The notes: a model not told the origin generated them from the sequence alone. A DNA stretch of 64,000 bases from Caballeronia cordobensis (GCF_001544575.2 NZ_FCNY02000010.1:248001-312000), one strand, 5' to 3'. Counted from the stretch's first letter, positions 1-8,822 are shown. A program made the numbers and translations.

Positions 1-1
1 G

Positions 2-1525
2 ATATCAAGCGCCGACACGTTGTTTGTCGCCTCGTATCAAGGCGATGGCGACGCGCGCCAGGTCGATGTTTCGCATCGAGGCGGGAAGGCGGGGTTTGTG
101 CGCATCGGCGATGACGGTGTGCTGACTATTCCCGACTTCGCTGGCAATCTGTTCTTCGCGACGCTTGGCAATTTTCTGGTCAATCCCCGCGCCGGCTTGC
201 TATTCACCGACTTCGAAACCGGCGATGTCCTGCAAATGGCAGGTGACGCAGAGGTCGATCTCGAGTCGCCAGAGATCGCTGCTTTTCAGGGCGCCGAAAG
301 GCTGTGGCGATTCAAGCCGCGCAGAGTGATTCACCGCCGCGGCGCGTTGCCGTTGCGCTGGAAGTTCCAGACGAGCGGTTGGTCGCCCAACTCGCTTATG
401 ACAGGGAGTTGGGATGATGCAGCGAGCCGACTAAGGGCCTCAGACCTCGCGCGTTCATGGCGCCCTTTCAGGGTTGCGAAGATCGTCGACGAAAGCGCAG
501 TGATCCGGTCCTTTCATTTGGAACCGATCGACGGTGCTGGGCTGATTCCGCACCTAGCGGGTCAGCATCTGCCGATTCGTGTCAGTATCGTGAGCGATGG
601 CACGCCGATTCCGCGCAATTACACATTGTCGAGTGCGCCGTCGGACGGCTTTTACCGAATAAGCGTGAAGCGAGAAGGAAGCGTCTCATCATATCTGCAC
701 GACACCTTGCGCAATGGCGACGTGATTGAGGCGCGTGCCCCGGCGGGCCAATTCACGGTCGATGCACTCGAACGCCGGCCCGCAGTGTTGCTTGCCGCCG
801 GTGTTGGTGTAACGCCGATGCTCGCCATGTTACGTCACATCGTCTACGAAGGCCTACGCAAGCGCGGAATTCGCAAGACGTGGTTCATACACTCGGCGCG
901 TTCAATCAAGGACCGTGCGTTCAGCGAGGAGATCAGCCGTCTAGTGGCTTCCGCCGATGGTGCAGTGAAGGTCGTACGCGCGCTGTCAGACCCGAGCGAC
1001 GCGCGCGAGGGCGAAGACTTTGACGTTGCGGGACGTGTTGATATGAATTTGCTGCGTGCGACGCTTCCCTTTGACGACTACGACTTTTATCTGTGCGGGC
1101 CAGCGGGTTTCATGCGGTCGATTTATGACGGGCTGCGCGACCTCAACGTCGCAGACGCCCGCATCCACGTGGAAGCCTTCGGTCCGTCCGGCGTTAAACG
1201 GCGCACCGATGCGACGTTGAGCGTATCCTTGCGCGCGCCGGCAGATAAGCCGACGCCCGTCGCGTTCGTGAGGACCGGAAAGGAAGCGCGCTGGCAGCCG
1301 GACTCCGGATCTCTGCTTGAACTGGCCGAAGCACGTGGCTTGGCACCAGACTATGGTTGCCGGAGCGGCAGTTGCGGAAGCTGCCGGACGCGCATTGTTG
1401 AAGGCGCAGTGGCCTACACTGCAAGTCCAGAATTCAAGGTGCCGGAGGACGAGGCGTTGATCTGCTGCGCCGTGCCTGCACATCCCAGCTCGGGCGGTGG
1501 GGATCGTCTGCTGCTCGACGTTTGA
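2..1525 (+). CDS. PNPOx-like / ferredoxin-reductase / 2Fe-2S fusion oxidoreductase (5' partial)
   Basis: The reading frame is open to the left window edge, and the residues before the first possible start (SSADTLFVASY) already match the family, so the true start lies outside. There are three modules in order. An FMN-binding pyridoxamine-phosphate-oxidase-like fold spans about residues 1-90. A ferredoxin-NADP reductase module spans about 145-385; its RNYTLSS segment binds FAD, and GVGVTPML and YLCGPAGFM bind NAD(P)H. A plant-type 2Fe-2S domain spans about 410-501, with the cysteine pattern CRSGSCGSC and a distal CC. The architecture fits an NAD(P)H-dependent electron-transfer protein. Its partner is unknown; the next genes are an NTF2-like protein and a transporter. 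Confidence 0.85.
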   Translation: MSSADTLFVASYQGDGDARQVDVSHRGGKAGFVRIGDDGVLTIPDFAGNLFFATLGNFLVNPRAGLLFTDFETGDVLQMAGDAEVDLESPEIAAFQGAERLWRFKPRRVIHRRGALPLRWKFQTSGWSPNSLMTGSWDDAASRLRASDLARSWRPFRVAKIVDESAVIRSFHLEPIDGAGLIPHLAGQHLPIRVSIVSDGTPIPRNYTLSSAPSDGFYRISVKREGSVSSYLHDTLRNGDVIEARAPAGQFTVDALERRPAVLLAAGVGVTPMLAMLRHIVYEGLRKRGIRKTWFIHSARSIKDRAFSEEISRLVASADGAVKVVRALSDPSDAREGEDFDVAGRVDMNLLRATLPFDDYDFYLCGPAGFMRSIYDGLRDLNVADARIHVEAFGPSGVKRRTDATLSVSLRAPADKPTPVAFVRTGKEARWQPDSGSLLELAEARGLAPDYGCRSGSCGSCRTRIVEGAVAYTASPEFKVPEDEALICCAVPAHPSSGGGDRLLLDV

Positions 1526-1585
1526 CAATACTGCTCGTCCCTTAGCGACTAGGCTCAAGTCCTCACCCTTAGAAAGGAATCGATC

Positions 1586-2065
1586 ATGAAAGATGTCGAC
1601 GCAGCGCGGCCGCCGTTTCCGCCCTTTTCGCTGGAAACCGCCATTGAGAAGGTGCGTCTTGCAGAGGACGGATGGAATTCGCGCAATCCTGAGAAGGTAT
1701 CGCTTGCGTACAGCGCGGACAGCGTGTGGCGCAATCGAGCAGAGTTCGCTACGGGTCGCACTGCGATCGTGGCACTGCTTACGCGCAAATGGCAACGCGA
1801 GTTCGACTACCGTCTTATCAAGGAATTGTGGGCATATGAGGGCGCACGCATTGCCGTTCGCTTTGCATACGAGTGGCACGACGACGCGCAGAACTGGTAT
1901 CGCTCTTACGGCAACGAAAACTGGGAATTCGGCGCCGACGGGCTTATGCATCACCGCTATGCCTGCATTAACGACCTGCCCATCAAGGAGAGTGAACGGA
2001 AGTTCTTCTGGCCGCTAGGGCGCAGACCCGACGACCACCCCGGACTGAGCGATCTGGGTCTGTAA
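1586..2065 (+). CDS. NTF2-like / DUF1348 family protein
   Basis: A 159-residue soluble protein with the SnoaL/NTF2-like cone fold, best fitting the DUF1348 group. Typical features are an early helix ending in WNSRNPEKV, then YSADSVWRNR, and a conserved Trp/Tyr-rich stretch (YGNENWEF) followed by a C-terminal PLGRRPDDHPGLSDLGL tail. It starts at an ATG preceded by AAAGGA. No catalytic function is established for the family; it is often annotated as a conserved hypothetical. It lies 60 nt after the iron-sulfur reductase and 40 nt before an MFS gene, so the three are probably co-transcribed. Confidence 0.8.
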   Translation: MKDVDAARPPFPPFSLETAIEKVRLAEDGWNSRNPEKVSLAYSADSVWRNRAEFATGRTAIVALLTRKWQREFDYRLIKELWAYEGARIAVRFAYEWHDDAQNWYRSYGNENWEFGADGLMHHRYACINDLPIKESERKFFWPLGRRPDDHPGLSDLGL

Positions 2066-2105
2066 GAGCCTGCCCCCGCCGCAACCATGCAGGAGTCTCA
2101 TCGTC

Positions 2106-3344
2106 ATGAACACTGCCTCCTATGTAGGATCTCCCGTCGAACGTGAAGCTTTGCTACGAAGGCTGGCCGGTGTCACGTTCGTGATCTTCTTCCAGGCTTA
2201 CATGGTTGCCCCTATCGTGCCAGCGCTTTCGCACATCTTCGCGGCACCACAAACAGCTGTCGCTCACATCGTGCCGGCCTATCTTATTCCGTACGGTGTC
2301 GCGACGTTGATCTACGGATTGGTTGCGGATTGGGCCGGCATCCATCGCGTGTTGTACGGGTCGCTCGCCGCATTCGCAGGACTCACGCTCCTGAGCGCGA
2401 GCGCAACGAGTGTCGATCAGCTTGCGGCCTGGCGAATCGCGACGGGCCTCGGCGCAGGCGGCGTCGTGCCTCTTGCACTCGTCCTAGTCGGCCGCGCCTT
2501 TCCCTACGAACAGCGTGGGCGGCCGCTAGGCTGGCTTTTTGGCGCGATGGCAGGTGGCATGGCGTTCGGTTCCCCCTGCGGTGCCTTGCTCATGCCGCTC
2601 ATTGGCTGGCGCGGACTGTTCGTCATGGTGGGACTTGTCGGTGCCATGCTTCTGCTTGTGCTGCTTCCTTATCGCAGATTCCTTGCAGCGGCGACACCAC
2701 CACAAACCATAAAGCTTCCCGACGTTTTTTCTGGATACAGGCAGCTGCTCCGCAATGCTCGCGCTCGACGCACCTACGGCTATGTGCTGGTGAACTCGAT
2801 GTTTCACTCCGGCGTCTTTACTTGGCTCGCGGTATATCTGGAACAGCGCTATCGGCTTGATGCCGTGCATGTCGGCCTCGCCTTGCTCGGATACGGGGTT
2901 CCCGGTTTCCTGCTGGGGCCGTTTATCGGACGGCTGGCGGACCGGTATGGCCGCGCGCGAATCGTTCCGCTCGGTCTGGCCCTGAGCGCGCTGGGAGCGG
3001 CTGCCCTTTGCATGAGCGTGCCAGTGCAGGCCATTCCGCTCGTCGCGATGATCCTTTCGCTCGGATATGACATGACGCAGCCGCTTTTCGGCGGCATTGT
3101 TACTTCTCTTGGCGGTCAACGCCCGGGACAAGCAATGGGGCTCAACGTCTTCACGTTGTTCGTCGGATTCGGCCTCGGTAGTCTGCTCTTCGGCGTGATC
3201 CTCGCCCATGGATTTGAGATGGCCTTGGGCCTCTTCGCCGCCTGTGAACTCGTCGCCGCAGCGGTCTCATTGAGCCTGTTCAACTCTGAAAGGCGAACAG
3301 ACGCAAGCCGTGGAAAGGCTGCTACGGCGGAAAGGCCTCGATGA
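2106..3344 (+). CDS. MFS transporter
   Basis: A 412-residue membrane protein with about 12 hydrophobic segments. The loop between segments 2 and 3 carries the MFS signature in the form GLVADWAGIHRVLYGS, and the loop between segments 8 and 9 repeats it as GRLADRYGRARIV. An AGGAG-type ribosome site precedes the ATG. It resembles drug or metabolite:H+ antiporters of the 12-segment type. The substrate cannot be read from the sequence; position after an oxidoreductase operon suggests export or import of its substrate. The C-terminal tail is hydrophilic and Arg-rich. Confidence 0.85.
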   Translation: MNTASYVGSPVEREALLRRLAGVTFVIFFQAYMVAPIVPALSHIFAAPQTAVAHIVPAYLIPYGVATLIYGLVADWAGIHRVLYGSLAAFAGLTLLSASATSVDQLAAWRIATGLGAGGVVPLALVLVGRAFPYEQRGRPLGWLFGAMAGGMAFGSPCGALLMPLIGWRGLFVMVGLVGAMLLLVLLPYRRFLAAATPPQTIKLPDVFSGYRQLLRNARARRTYGYVLVNSMFHSGVFTWLAVYLEQRYRLDAVHVGLALLGYGVPGFLLGPFIGRLADRYGRARIVPLGLALSALGAAALCMSVPVQAIPLVAMILSLGYDMTQPLFGGIVTSLGGQRPGQAMGLNVFTLFVGFGLGSLLFGVILAHGFEMALGLFAACELVAAAVSLSLFNSERRTDASRGKAATAERPR

Positions 3345-3627
3345 GTTATCGACTTCCGATTGCGCACCCAAATATCGGCGCCCGGATGGAAGCCCGTAAC
3401 GACCCGCGACGATACAGTATTGATTCGACCGCGCTCACATCGACGCTCCGGCTCCTTCAGACCAAGAGTCGCAGGCGGTTATAGCGCTCTACACACCAGA
3501 CCTCAAAGAAAAGCGGGGTACAACATGAAGCGGCCAAATCGACTGTGGTCGGCTTGACCAGGAAATCCATATGGAATCCCTGTAAAACGAGCATGCTGTA
3601 CCGGGCGAGGCGTCCGCGGATCCGGCG
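3345..3627. other. Intergenic region without recognised gene
   Basis: About 280 bases between convergent genes. Short frames exist but have no family resemblance or ribosome site. I see no strong hairpin followed by a T-run here. Confidence 0.5.
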
Positions 3628-3873
3628 CTACGCGAATCTGGGATAGGTCAGAGATGGGAATGAGCGGCGCGGTGGGAAGACGCGCCAGGTGCCGTCATCG
3701 TGCCGAAAGAAGTACATTTCCGCAGCCCTGCCGCTTTCCGAGGTTATGACCTTCACGAAGCACTCGTTCGTGCGTCCACGATTCTTAAACCGCAGTATGC
3801 GCACGAGCGCAGCAGGGGACGGCGAAAGCCAATACTCAACCGTCTTTCGCAGGGAATGTTTCCAGTCGTTCAT
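3628..3873 (-). CDS. Small hypothetical protein (81 aa)
   Basis: A short basic protein beginning MNDWKHSLRKTVEYWLSPSP. The chosen ATG has GGAGAG 5 nt upstream on the minus strand; an in-frame ATG 12 nt further upstream is possible. The frame continues open into the FAH gene, but that extension is out-of-frame shadow. The C-terminal half is rich in Phe and Arg (EMYFFRHDDGTWRVFPPRR) and looks like a compact beta-rich domain. I do not recognise a family. It lies 140 nt downstream of the FAH-family gene and may be the last gene of that operon or an independent gene. Confidence 0.5.
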   Translation of the reverse strand: MNDWKHSLRKTVEYWLSPSPAALVRILRFKNRGRTNECFVKVITSESGRAAEMYFFRHDDGTWRVFPPRRSFPSLTYPRFA

Positions 3874-4013
3874 CGATCTCTCCATATCGCGGCAGCTGCC
3901 GCTCGTGATGCGAGGTTCGCCGCACGGATCGGATGTTCGATTTACGGCGCAGGCACGAAATGTCGGCCACATAAATGCGGAGGCGCCAGATTGACGCAGT
4001 CCGCGTAGTATTA

Positions 4014-4979
4014 TCAGACGATTGTCGTCTCGAGTTCGCCGAGCGCCTCGATCCATACCTTCATGACGTCGCCGCGCTTGAGGAACGTCCCAGTTTCCAT
4101 GCCAACGCCGGCCGGGGTGCCGGTCAACAGAATATCGCCGGGAAACAACGTCATCCGCTGGCTCAGGTAAGCAATCTGGTCGGCCACGGAGTAGAGATGA
4201 TTTGATGTATTCGAGTCCTGCTTGATCGCATCGTTGAGCCAGAGCTTGATGCCGAGCTTTTCCGGCGATGCCACGAACTGGGCTGGCGTGAAGTAAGGTC
4301 CGAGAGGACATGCGCCGGTAAAGCACTTGTGGCCGATCCAGTCGAAACGGAACGGCGACGATTCGTCCACCTTGTCGCGCTTAAGGTTATCCCGCGCCGA
4401 TAGATCGTTCGCGATGCTGTAGCCCGCCACGTAGTCTAGGGCGTTTTCGACCGCGACGTTGTCCGCGCGCTTGCCGATGATCACTGCGAGCTCCGCTTCC
4501 CAGTCCAGCAACTGCGTGTGGCCCGGATACCTGACTTTCTGGCGGTGACCCGCTAGCGTGCCGCGTCCGGCTTTGATGAAATGCCAGGGCGGAATGCCGT
4601 CCCCGCGTGGGTCGAGCGTGATGCGCATGTTGAATGCGCGCGCCATGGCCTCCACGTGGTCCCGATAGTTTGCGCCGCATGCGTAAATGACACCGGGGCG
4701 GGTGACCGGTGCGTCGAACGAGAGGGCGTCCGCCTGAAGCCGCGCGGGCGCACTGTCAAAGGCGGCGTTGTCCAACGCCTGGACCAGGGCCTCCAGTTGC
4801 GCGCGAGCGCCCGCCCAGTTTCCGATCAGTTCATCGATACCGGCGTCCGAGCGATCGAAAAGCGCAGGACCCGCCCATGCAGAGTTGAGGGCCCGGAGGC
4901 TGAAGTGTTGTCCGCGATGCAGGAGACCCGGACAGGTGGCGCCTGACGAGTCGATGTAGGTGAAAAGCTGATAAGTCAT
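4014..4979 (-). CDS. Fumarylacetoacetate hydrolase (FAH) family protein
   Basis: A 321-residue FAH-fold hydrolase. The metal-binding acidic residues sit in DWEAELAVIIGKRA and ANDLSARD, and the C-terminal DILLTGTPAGVGME loop is diagnostic. The family hydrolyses C-C bonds in ring-cleavage products or decarboxylates and hydrates keto acids. The ATG at 4979 is preceded by GAGAG at 6 nt; a GTG three bases upstream is an alternative. It is the downstream end of an operon with YCII, extradiol dioxygenase, NIPSNAP and dehydrogenase genes, so it probably processes the product of that dioxygenase. The exact substrate is unknown. Confidence 0.88.
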   Translation of the reverse strand: MTYQLFTYIDSSGATCPGLLHRGQHFSLRALNSAWAGPALFDRSDAGIDELIGNWAGARAQLEALVQALDNAAFDSAPARLQADALSFDAPVTRPGVIYACGANYRDHVEAMARAFNMRITLDPRGDGIPPWHFIKAGRGTLAGHRQKVRYPGHTQLLDWEAELAVIIGKRADNVAVENALDYVAGYSIANDLSARDNLKRDKVDESSPFRFDWIGHKCFTGACPLGPYFTPAQFVASPEKLGIKLWLNDAIKQDSNTSNHLYSVADQIAYLSQRMTLFPGDILLTGTPAGVGMETGTFLKRGDVMKVWIEALGELETTIV

Positions 4980-4988
4980 CACATGCTC

Positions 4989-5354
4989 TCAGTCGATGCT
5001 GGCTCTCTGGTTTGACAGGGTGATCGTGCAGTTGAGGCTTCCTTCCATCAAAAGCCACGGCCTCAACTCCGCTTCGAACACGCCTTCGGCGATGAAGGGA
5101 TCTTGTGCAATAAGGCGCTGCGCTTCCTCGATCGAGGGCGCGCGCAGTATGCTCATGCCCCCTTGCGAACCGGGCGGGCCGTCGCCGGTGAACGGCCCCG
5201 AGAGGAAGACTTCGCCGGTACGCTCGGCCTCAAGCATCCACTCGATATGGCGCGGTAGCACATCGGCCACGCGCTTAAGATCGAGTGGCTTGCGCAACGC
5301 AACGTAGAACGTCTTGTTGAGCATGTTTCGCAGAACGGTCTGAAGGTCGCTCAT
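4989..5354 (-). CDS. YCII-related family protein
   Basis: A 121-residue protein with the YCII/ferredoxin-like alpha-beta fold. Signs are the N-terminal FYVALRKP strand, the HIEWMLEAERTGEVFLSGP segment, the Gly-rich GGMSILRA turn, and EEAQRLIAQDPF before the last strand. Relatives include muconolactone isomerase-like and dehydrochlorinase-like enzymes, but many members have no known activity. It lies 9 nt before the FAH gene and 51 nt after the extradiol dioxygenase gene. An isomerase or lactone-handling role in the same pathway is an inference. A second start 33 nt downstream (MLNKTFYVAL) is possible. Confidence 0.8.
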   Translation of the reverse strand: MSDLQTVLRNMLNKTFYVALRKPLDLKRVADVLPRHIEWMLEAERTGEVFLSGPFTGDGPPGSQGGMSILRAPSIEEAQRLIAQDPFIAEGVFEAELRPWLLMEGSLNCTITLSNQRASID

Positions 5355-5405
5355 GGTCGCTTCGAAGATTCAGGTGACAGTCGTGGGGGACGCAAGACAG
5401 CGCGA

Positions 5406-6341
5406 TCAATCGGGTTCTTCAAAGTTCATGATGAATTCCTTGGGCGCCGGCATGCCCGACCAGACTGCTTCGAGTACGGCCCGTACTTCATTCTCCGTCG
5501 AACCCATCGGTGTCCAGTCCGCGCCTTCGGGAATCACGTCGATATCCCAAAAGTATTCGATCATGCTGTTCCACGGGTCGCGAATGTAGTGAAAGTAGTT
5601 CGATCCGGCGCCGTGCCGTCCGAGGCCATATCCGTCGCGGTATCCGGAGGCGAGCAAGTGCTGAGCGCCCATTTCGATCTCGTCGATGTCGCTCACCTCG
5701 AAGCTCATGTGATGTAAGCCGGTATGCGACGATTTGGCGATGCCGAGCATATGATGATCCCCACCGAATGGCGAGCGCATGAACGCGATGATGTCCAAAG
5801 CACGGTCGGAAATCAGCAGGCCGAGCACGTCGGTATAGAAACGTACGGCACGGTCGACGTCCGGCGAGAACTTGATGAGGTGCCCGAGACGGCGCGGACG
5901 CGTGCGCTTTTGCGACGACGTTGCATCACATGCCCGCACGCCGAGGCGACGGTAGCGCTGCGGTGAATTCACTTCTACCGGGGCGGGCAACGTCGAGGGC
6001 ACATCGTCGGCCTCCTGCACGTTGATCCAGTCGCCGTCCGGATCCTTGAACCAGATGCCGTCGAAGGGCACGGCAAAAGGCGCATCGTGCAGTTGAACGT
6101 CAGCCGCTTCGAGCCGCGCGCGGAGTTCCGCAAGGCCACCCTTTGGCGTGCCGAACGATACATAAGCGAGGCGCTTCTTCGGACCTTGAATGAGACGGAC
6201 TTGGTCCTGGTCGCGACCTTCGCAACGACAAACCAGATGGCCTTCGGACATGTGGGTCTCGAGGCCGGCGCATTCATAGAAAGCTCGACCGATTTCGAGC
6301 GAAGGGACGATCAGTCCTATGTGGTTCAGGCTGTGGATCAT
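5406..6341 (-). CDS. VOC-family extradiol ring-cleavage dioxygenase
   Basis: A 311-residue type I extradiol dioxygenase with two vicinal-oxygen-chelate domains (about 1-115 and 145-300). The three iron ligands are visible in the second domain as His in RLGHLIKFS, His in GLHHMSFEV and Glu in SMIEYFWD. Length and layout match 2,3-dihydroxybiphenyl dioxygenase relatives, which cleave a catechol next to one hydroxyl using Fe(II) and O2. A GAGG site lies 5 nt before the ATG. The substrate is not assignable; adjacent FAH, YCII and NIPSNAP genes suggest a substituted catechol. Confidence 0.88.
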   Translation of the reverse strand: MIHSLNHIGLIVPSLEIGRAFYECAGLETHMSEGHLVCRCEGRDQDQVRLIQGPKKRLAYVSFGTPKGGLAELRARLEAADVQLHDAPFAVPFDGIWFKDPDGDWINVQEADDVPSTLPAPVEVNSPQRYRRLGVRACDATSSQKRTRPRRLGHLIKFSPDVDRAVRFYTDVLGLLISDRALDIIAFMRSPFGGDHHMLGIAKSSHTGLHHMSFEVSDIDEIEMGAQHLLASGYRDGYGLGRHGAGSNYFHYIRDPWNSMIEYFWDIDVIPEGADWTPMGSTENEVRAVLEAVWSGMPAPKEFIMNFEEPD

Positions 6342-6348
6342 GTCGGCC

Positions 6349-6663
6349 TCAGCGGATAGGAGAGAAGGGCGCAGGCATCAGCAGTTCGCTGCGCTGTTCG
6401 ATTACATATGACCCGGCTTTTGTGAGAAAAGCCCGCCACGCCTCGGACTGCGACAGCGCCCGGCGGCGTTGAAGGCGGTCCTCGAAGGTCTCGAAGCCCC
6501 ACAGCTGTACGACACGGTTAAGCTCGCCGGTTTCTGTGACGAAATACCCGACCAAGTTGCCGAGCGCTTCGGCTTGCACGTCAAGTCCGTCGGACTGATA
6601 GAGCGCGAGGAACGGTTGCACGGTTCCGGGCTTAAGGGTGTAGGTTCGTTGCTCGATGATCAT
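6349..6663 (-). CDS. NIPSNAP family protein
   Basis: A 104-residue dimeric alpha-beta barrel protein starting IIEQRTYTLKPGTVQPFL, the usual NIPSNAP opening, with VVQLWGFETFEDRLQRRR in the middle. GAGGATATTTC precedes the ATG. The family is common beside aromatic degradation genes, but no reaction is established. It lies 9 nt from the upstream dehydrogenase gene and 7 nt from the extradiol dioxygenase gene, so co-translation is likely. A role as a small isomerase or monooxygenase-like accessory protein is only inferred from the fold. Confidence 0.85.
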   Translation of the reverse strand: MIIEQRTYTLKPGTVQPFLALYQSDGLDVQAEALGNLVGYFVTETGELNRVVQLWGFETFEDRLQRRRALSQSEAWRAFLTKAGSYVIEQRSELLMPAPFSPIR

Positions 6664-6672
6664 GAAATATCC

Positions 6673-7548
6673 TCACGCGTTTCTGGACTCTTGCTCGAGT
6701 AATGTGATGACCGCTGAGATGTCCTTCTGCCCGATGCCCTGGTCGACGGCACGGCGAAAGTACGGTGCAGCGGCTGAAAAGAGCGGCATGGCGCTGCCGG
6801 TCTCGCCCGCCATTTCAGAGGCAAGATGTAAATACTTCTCCAACGCCGTGAAGGGGCCTGGCGCGGGCTCAAAGCGCCGGTCCGCCATCATCGGAGCGCG
6901 GATGTTGAACATGGTCGAGGCGCCCGCGCTTTTGCCGATCGCCTCCACCAGCACATGCGGATCGATGCCCGCGCGCACGCCGAGATTCATCGCTTCAGCC
7001 GCCGCGAGGGTATGCACTGCGAGGAGCGCATTCGCGATCAGCTTCATGCTCAGCGCGGCGCCGATCGGTCCGAGGTGGAACTGGGTCGGCGCGATCAGAT
7101 CGAGCACGTCCTTGCAGCGAGCGTAGAGATCCTTTGATCCGCCGACGAAGAGTGCCGCCTTCTTCTGCAGCACCATCGGCGGTGAGCCGCTCACTTCGCA
7201 TTCGAGCAAATCAAGGCCGGCGTCCCGCAGGCGCTGTTCCATCTCGAGCTTGAATGCAAGGCCGTACGTGCCGAGTTCAACGACAATCTTGCCTCGCACG
7301 CCCGCTTGCAGGAGTCCGTGCTCGCCGTCGAGTACCTCGAGCTGTGCCTTCTCACCAGGCAGACAGAGCAGCACGATGTCTGCCTCGCGCAGAAGGGTCG
7401 CCGGATCGGCAATGGCAAAGCCGCCTATATTGCGGAATTCCTGCATGCTGCCCCGTGCAACGCCCAATACACGCGCTCCGGCCTGGACAAGATTGGACGC
7501 TACGGGGAGGCCGAGTTGCCCTAGGCCGATCATTCCCACTGTCTTCAT
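6673..7548 (-). CDS. NAD(P)-dependent oxidoreductase, 3-hydroxyisobutyrate dehydrogenase family
   Basis: A 291-residue beta-hydroxyacid dehydrogenase. The N-terminal Rossmann motif is GMIGLGQLGLPVASNL. A substrate loop of the type EVSGSPPMV is present, and the catalytic Lys lies in MKLIANALLA. The C-terminal domain ends in a helix bundle. AAGGAG sits 8 nt before the ATG. It is the first gene of the minus-strand operon ending with the FAH gene, divergent from a LysR regulator. It probably oxidises or reduces a beta-hydroxy acid or related side chain before ring cleavage; the substrate is unknown. Confidence 0.87.
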   Translation of the reverse strand: MKTVGMIGLGQLGLPVASNLVQAGARVLGVARGSMQEFRNIGGFAIADPATLLREADIVLLCLPGEKAQLEVLDGEHGLLQAGVRGKIVVELGTYGLAFKLEMEQRLRDAGLDLLECEVSGSPPMVLQKKAALFVGGSKDLYARCKDVLDLIAPTQFHLGPIGAALSMKLIANALLAVHTLAAAEAMNLGVRAGIDPHVLVEAIGKSAGASTMFNIRAPMMADRRFEPAPGPFTALEKYLHLASEMAGETGSAMPLFSAAAPYFRRAVDQGIGQKDISAVITLLEQESRNA

Positions 7549-7629
7549 GCCGTTGTCTCCTTCTTTATCGATCTGATGCGTTTGACGAAATTCTGATCGT
7601 GAGGTTGAACGCCGTCGAGGAAGCGGCGC

Positions 7630-7645
7630 TTATTCAATTGGATAA
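7630..7645. promoter_or_regulatory. Candidate LysR operator in divergent promoter region
   Basis: TTATTCAATTGGATAA is an inverted repeat (TTATnCAA/TTGnATAA) midway between the dehydrogenase operon and the divergent lysR gene. This position is typical of LysR-type binding sites. The whole 246-nt gap also contains several AT-rich stretches suitable for promoters. Seen as sequence symmetry only. Confidence 0.4.
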
Positions 7646-7794
7646 ATGTGATTTATAGTCCGCCGAAGGCCGGTCTGAGCGGAAACTTCGGCGCAGACGT
7701 GTAAACCCCAGTGCATGCCTGCCGCCGGTCGTCTATAAACTGGATTAATAGCTGCAACGAGTCGAGCATTTCAAGTGAGAGACGGCTGGCAGAA

Positions 7795-8799
7795 ATGAAA
7801 GACCTCAATTTGCTTTACGTTTTCGAGGCCATGTGGCGTGATCGGTCCGTCACGGCAGCGGCCGAGAATCTCGGGCTGACGCAGGCTGCCGTCAGTGCGT
7901 CGCTCAAACGGTTACGGGAAACGTACGGAGACAAGCTTTTTGTGCTTGTCGGAAGGCGGATGGAGCCGACCGCAGTGGCGCTGGAGCTAGCCGGGCCATT
8001 GATCGAATCGCTCAACCTTGTGCGCGGCACGACAGGCGTGCCACAGCCCTTTCGGCCCGAGAAATCAGAGCGAACGTTCACCATTAGGACACGTGACATC
8101 GGCGAGGTCGTCCTGTTGCCGATGCTCTATCGAGAGCTCCAACGCACAGCGCCCGACATCAAACTGCATACGATGTTCACGCGCATCGAAGACACGATTC
8201 CAGCGCTCGGTAACGGGCGGATTGATGTGGCGGTGGGTTATCTGCCAACGCTAGAGCAGGACATTCACCGTAAGCCGCTTTTCAAGCAACGTTATGTCTG
8301 CGTGATGCGAAAGGGTCATCCGCTCGCACACGGAACGCTGGACGCGCATGCATTCGGTCAGCTTGATCATTTGCTGGTCGAATACGGCGGCAGCGGGCAT
8401 CTGTTGCTCGAACGGGCATTGTTTGAAGCAGGGGCCAAGAACCGCATAAAAGTGCGCATCCCGCAGTACCTTGCCGCGCCACATTGCCTACTGAGTTCGG
8501 ATCTCATTTGGGTAGCGCCCGAAATCCTCGCCGCCACGTTGAGCCGTCATTTTCCATTGACGTACCGGCCCGAGCCTCTCGGACTCGAAGCGTTTGAGAT
8601 CGCGCTGTACTGGCACGACCGTTACCATCACGACCCAGCAAATCGTTGGTTCCGGTCGTTGATTGTCGACCTCTTTCGCAAGGAAATCTCAAAACCGATG
8701 TCAGGTGGCCGAGAGATGTCAGGCGACCGCGACCTCGAAGTTCTTGCCAAGCCCTTCCAGCCGTCAGACATGGGTGACGAACCTCGCTACCAGGCCTAA
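7795..8799 (+). CDS. LysR-family transcriptional regulator
   Basis: A 334-residue protein. The N-terminal winged helix-turn-helix spans about residues 1-60 (KDLNLLYVFEAMW, then AAENLGLTQAAVSASLKRLR), followed by a LysR substrate-binding domain. I chose the ATG at 7795 because the frame upstream of it lacks family similarity and the HTH normally begins within a few residues of the start. It resembles NodD/SyrM/LinR-like regulators. Divergent placement against the 7548-4014 operon suggests it controls that operon in response to an aromatic substrate. The C-terminal tail is about 20 residues longer than usual. Confidence 0.87.
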   Translation: MKDLNLLYVFEAMWRDRSVTAAAENLGLTQAAVSASLKRLRETYGDKLFVLVGRRMEPTAVALELAGPLIESLNLVRGTTGVPQPFRPEKSERTFTIRTRDIGEVVLLPMLYRELQRTAPDIKLHTMFTRIEDTIPALGNGRIDVAVGYLPTLEQDIHRKPLFKQRYVCVMRKGHPLAHGTLDAHAFGQLDHLLVEYGGSGHLLLERALFEAGAKNRIKVRIPQYLAAPHCLLSSDLIWVAPEILAATLSRHFPLTYRPEPLGLEAFEIALYWHDRYHHDPANRWFRSLIVDLFRKEISKPMSGGREMSGDRDLEVLAKPFQPSDMGDEPRYQA

Positions 8800-8803
8800 G
8801 CCA

Positions 8804-8822
8804 ATGGGTGCAGTGCACCCAT
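8804..8822. terminator. Palindrome between convergent genes
   Basis: ATGGGTGCA-G-TGCACCCAT is a perfect 9+9 inverted repeat starting 5 nt after the lysR stop and facing the convergent aldehyde dehydrogenase gene. There is no T-run on either side, so a transcription terminator role is possible but unproven; it could equally be a protein-binding site. Confidence 0.35.

Noticed and set aside
8804..8822. Palindrome considered as a strong rho-independent terminator
   Set aside because: There is no T-run on either strand, so I list it only as a low-confidence terminator or binding site.
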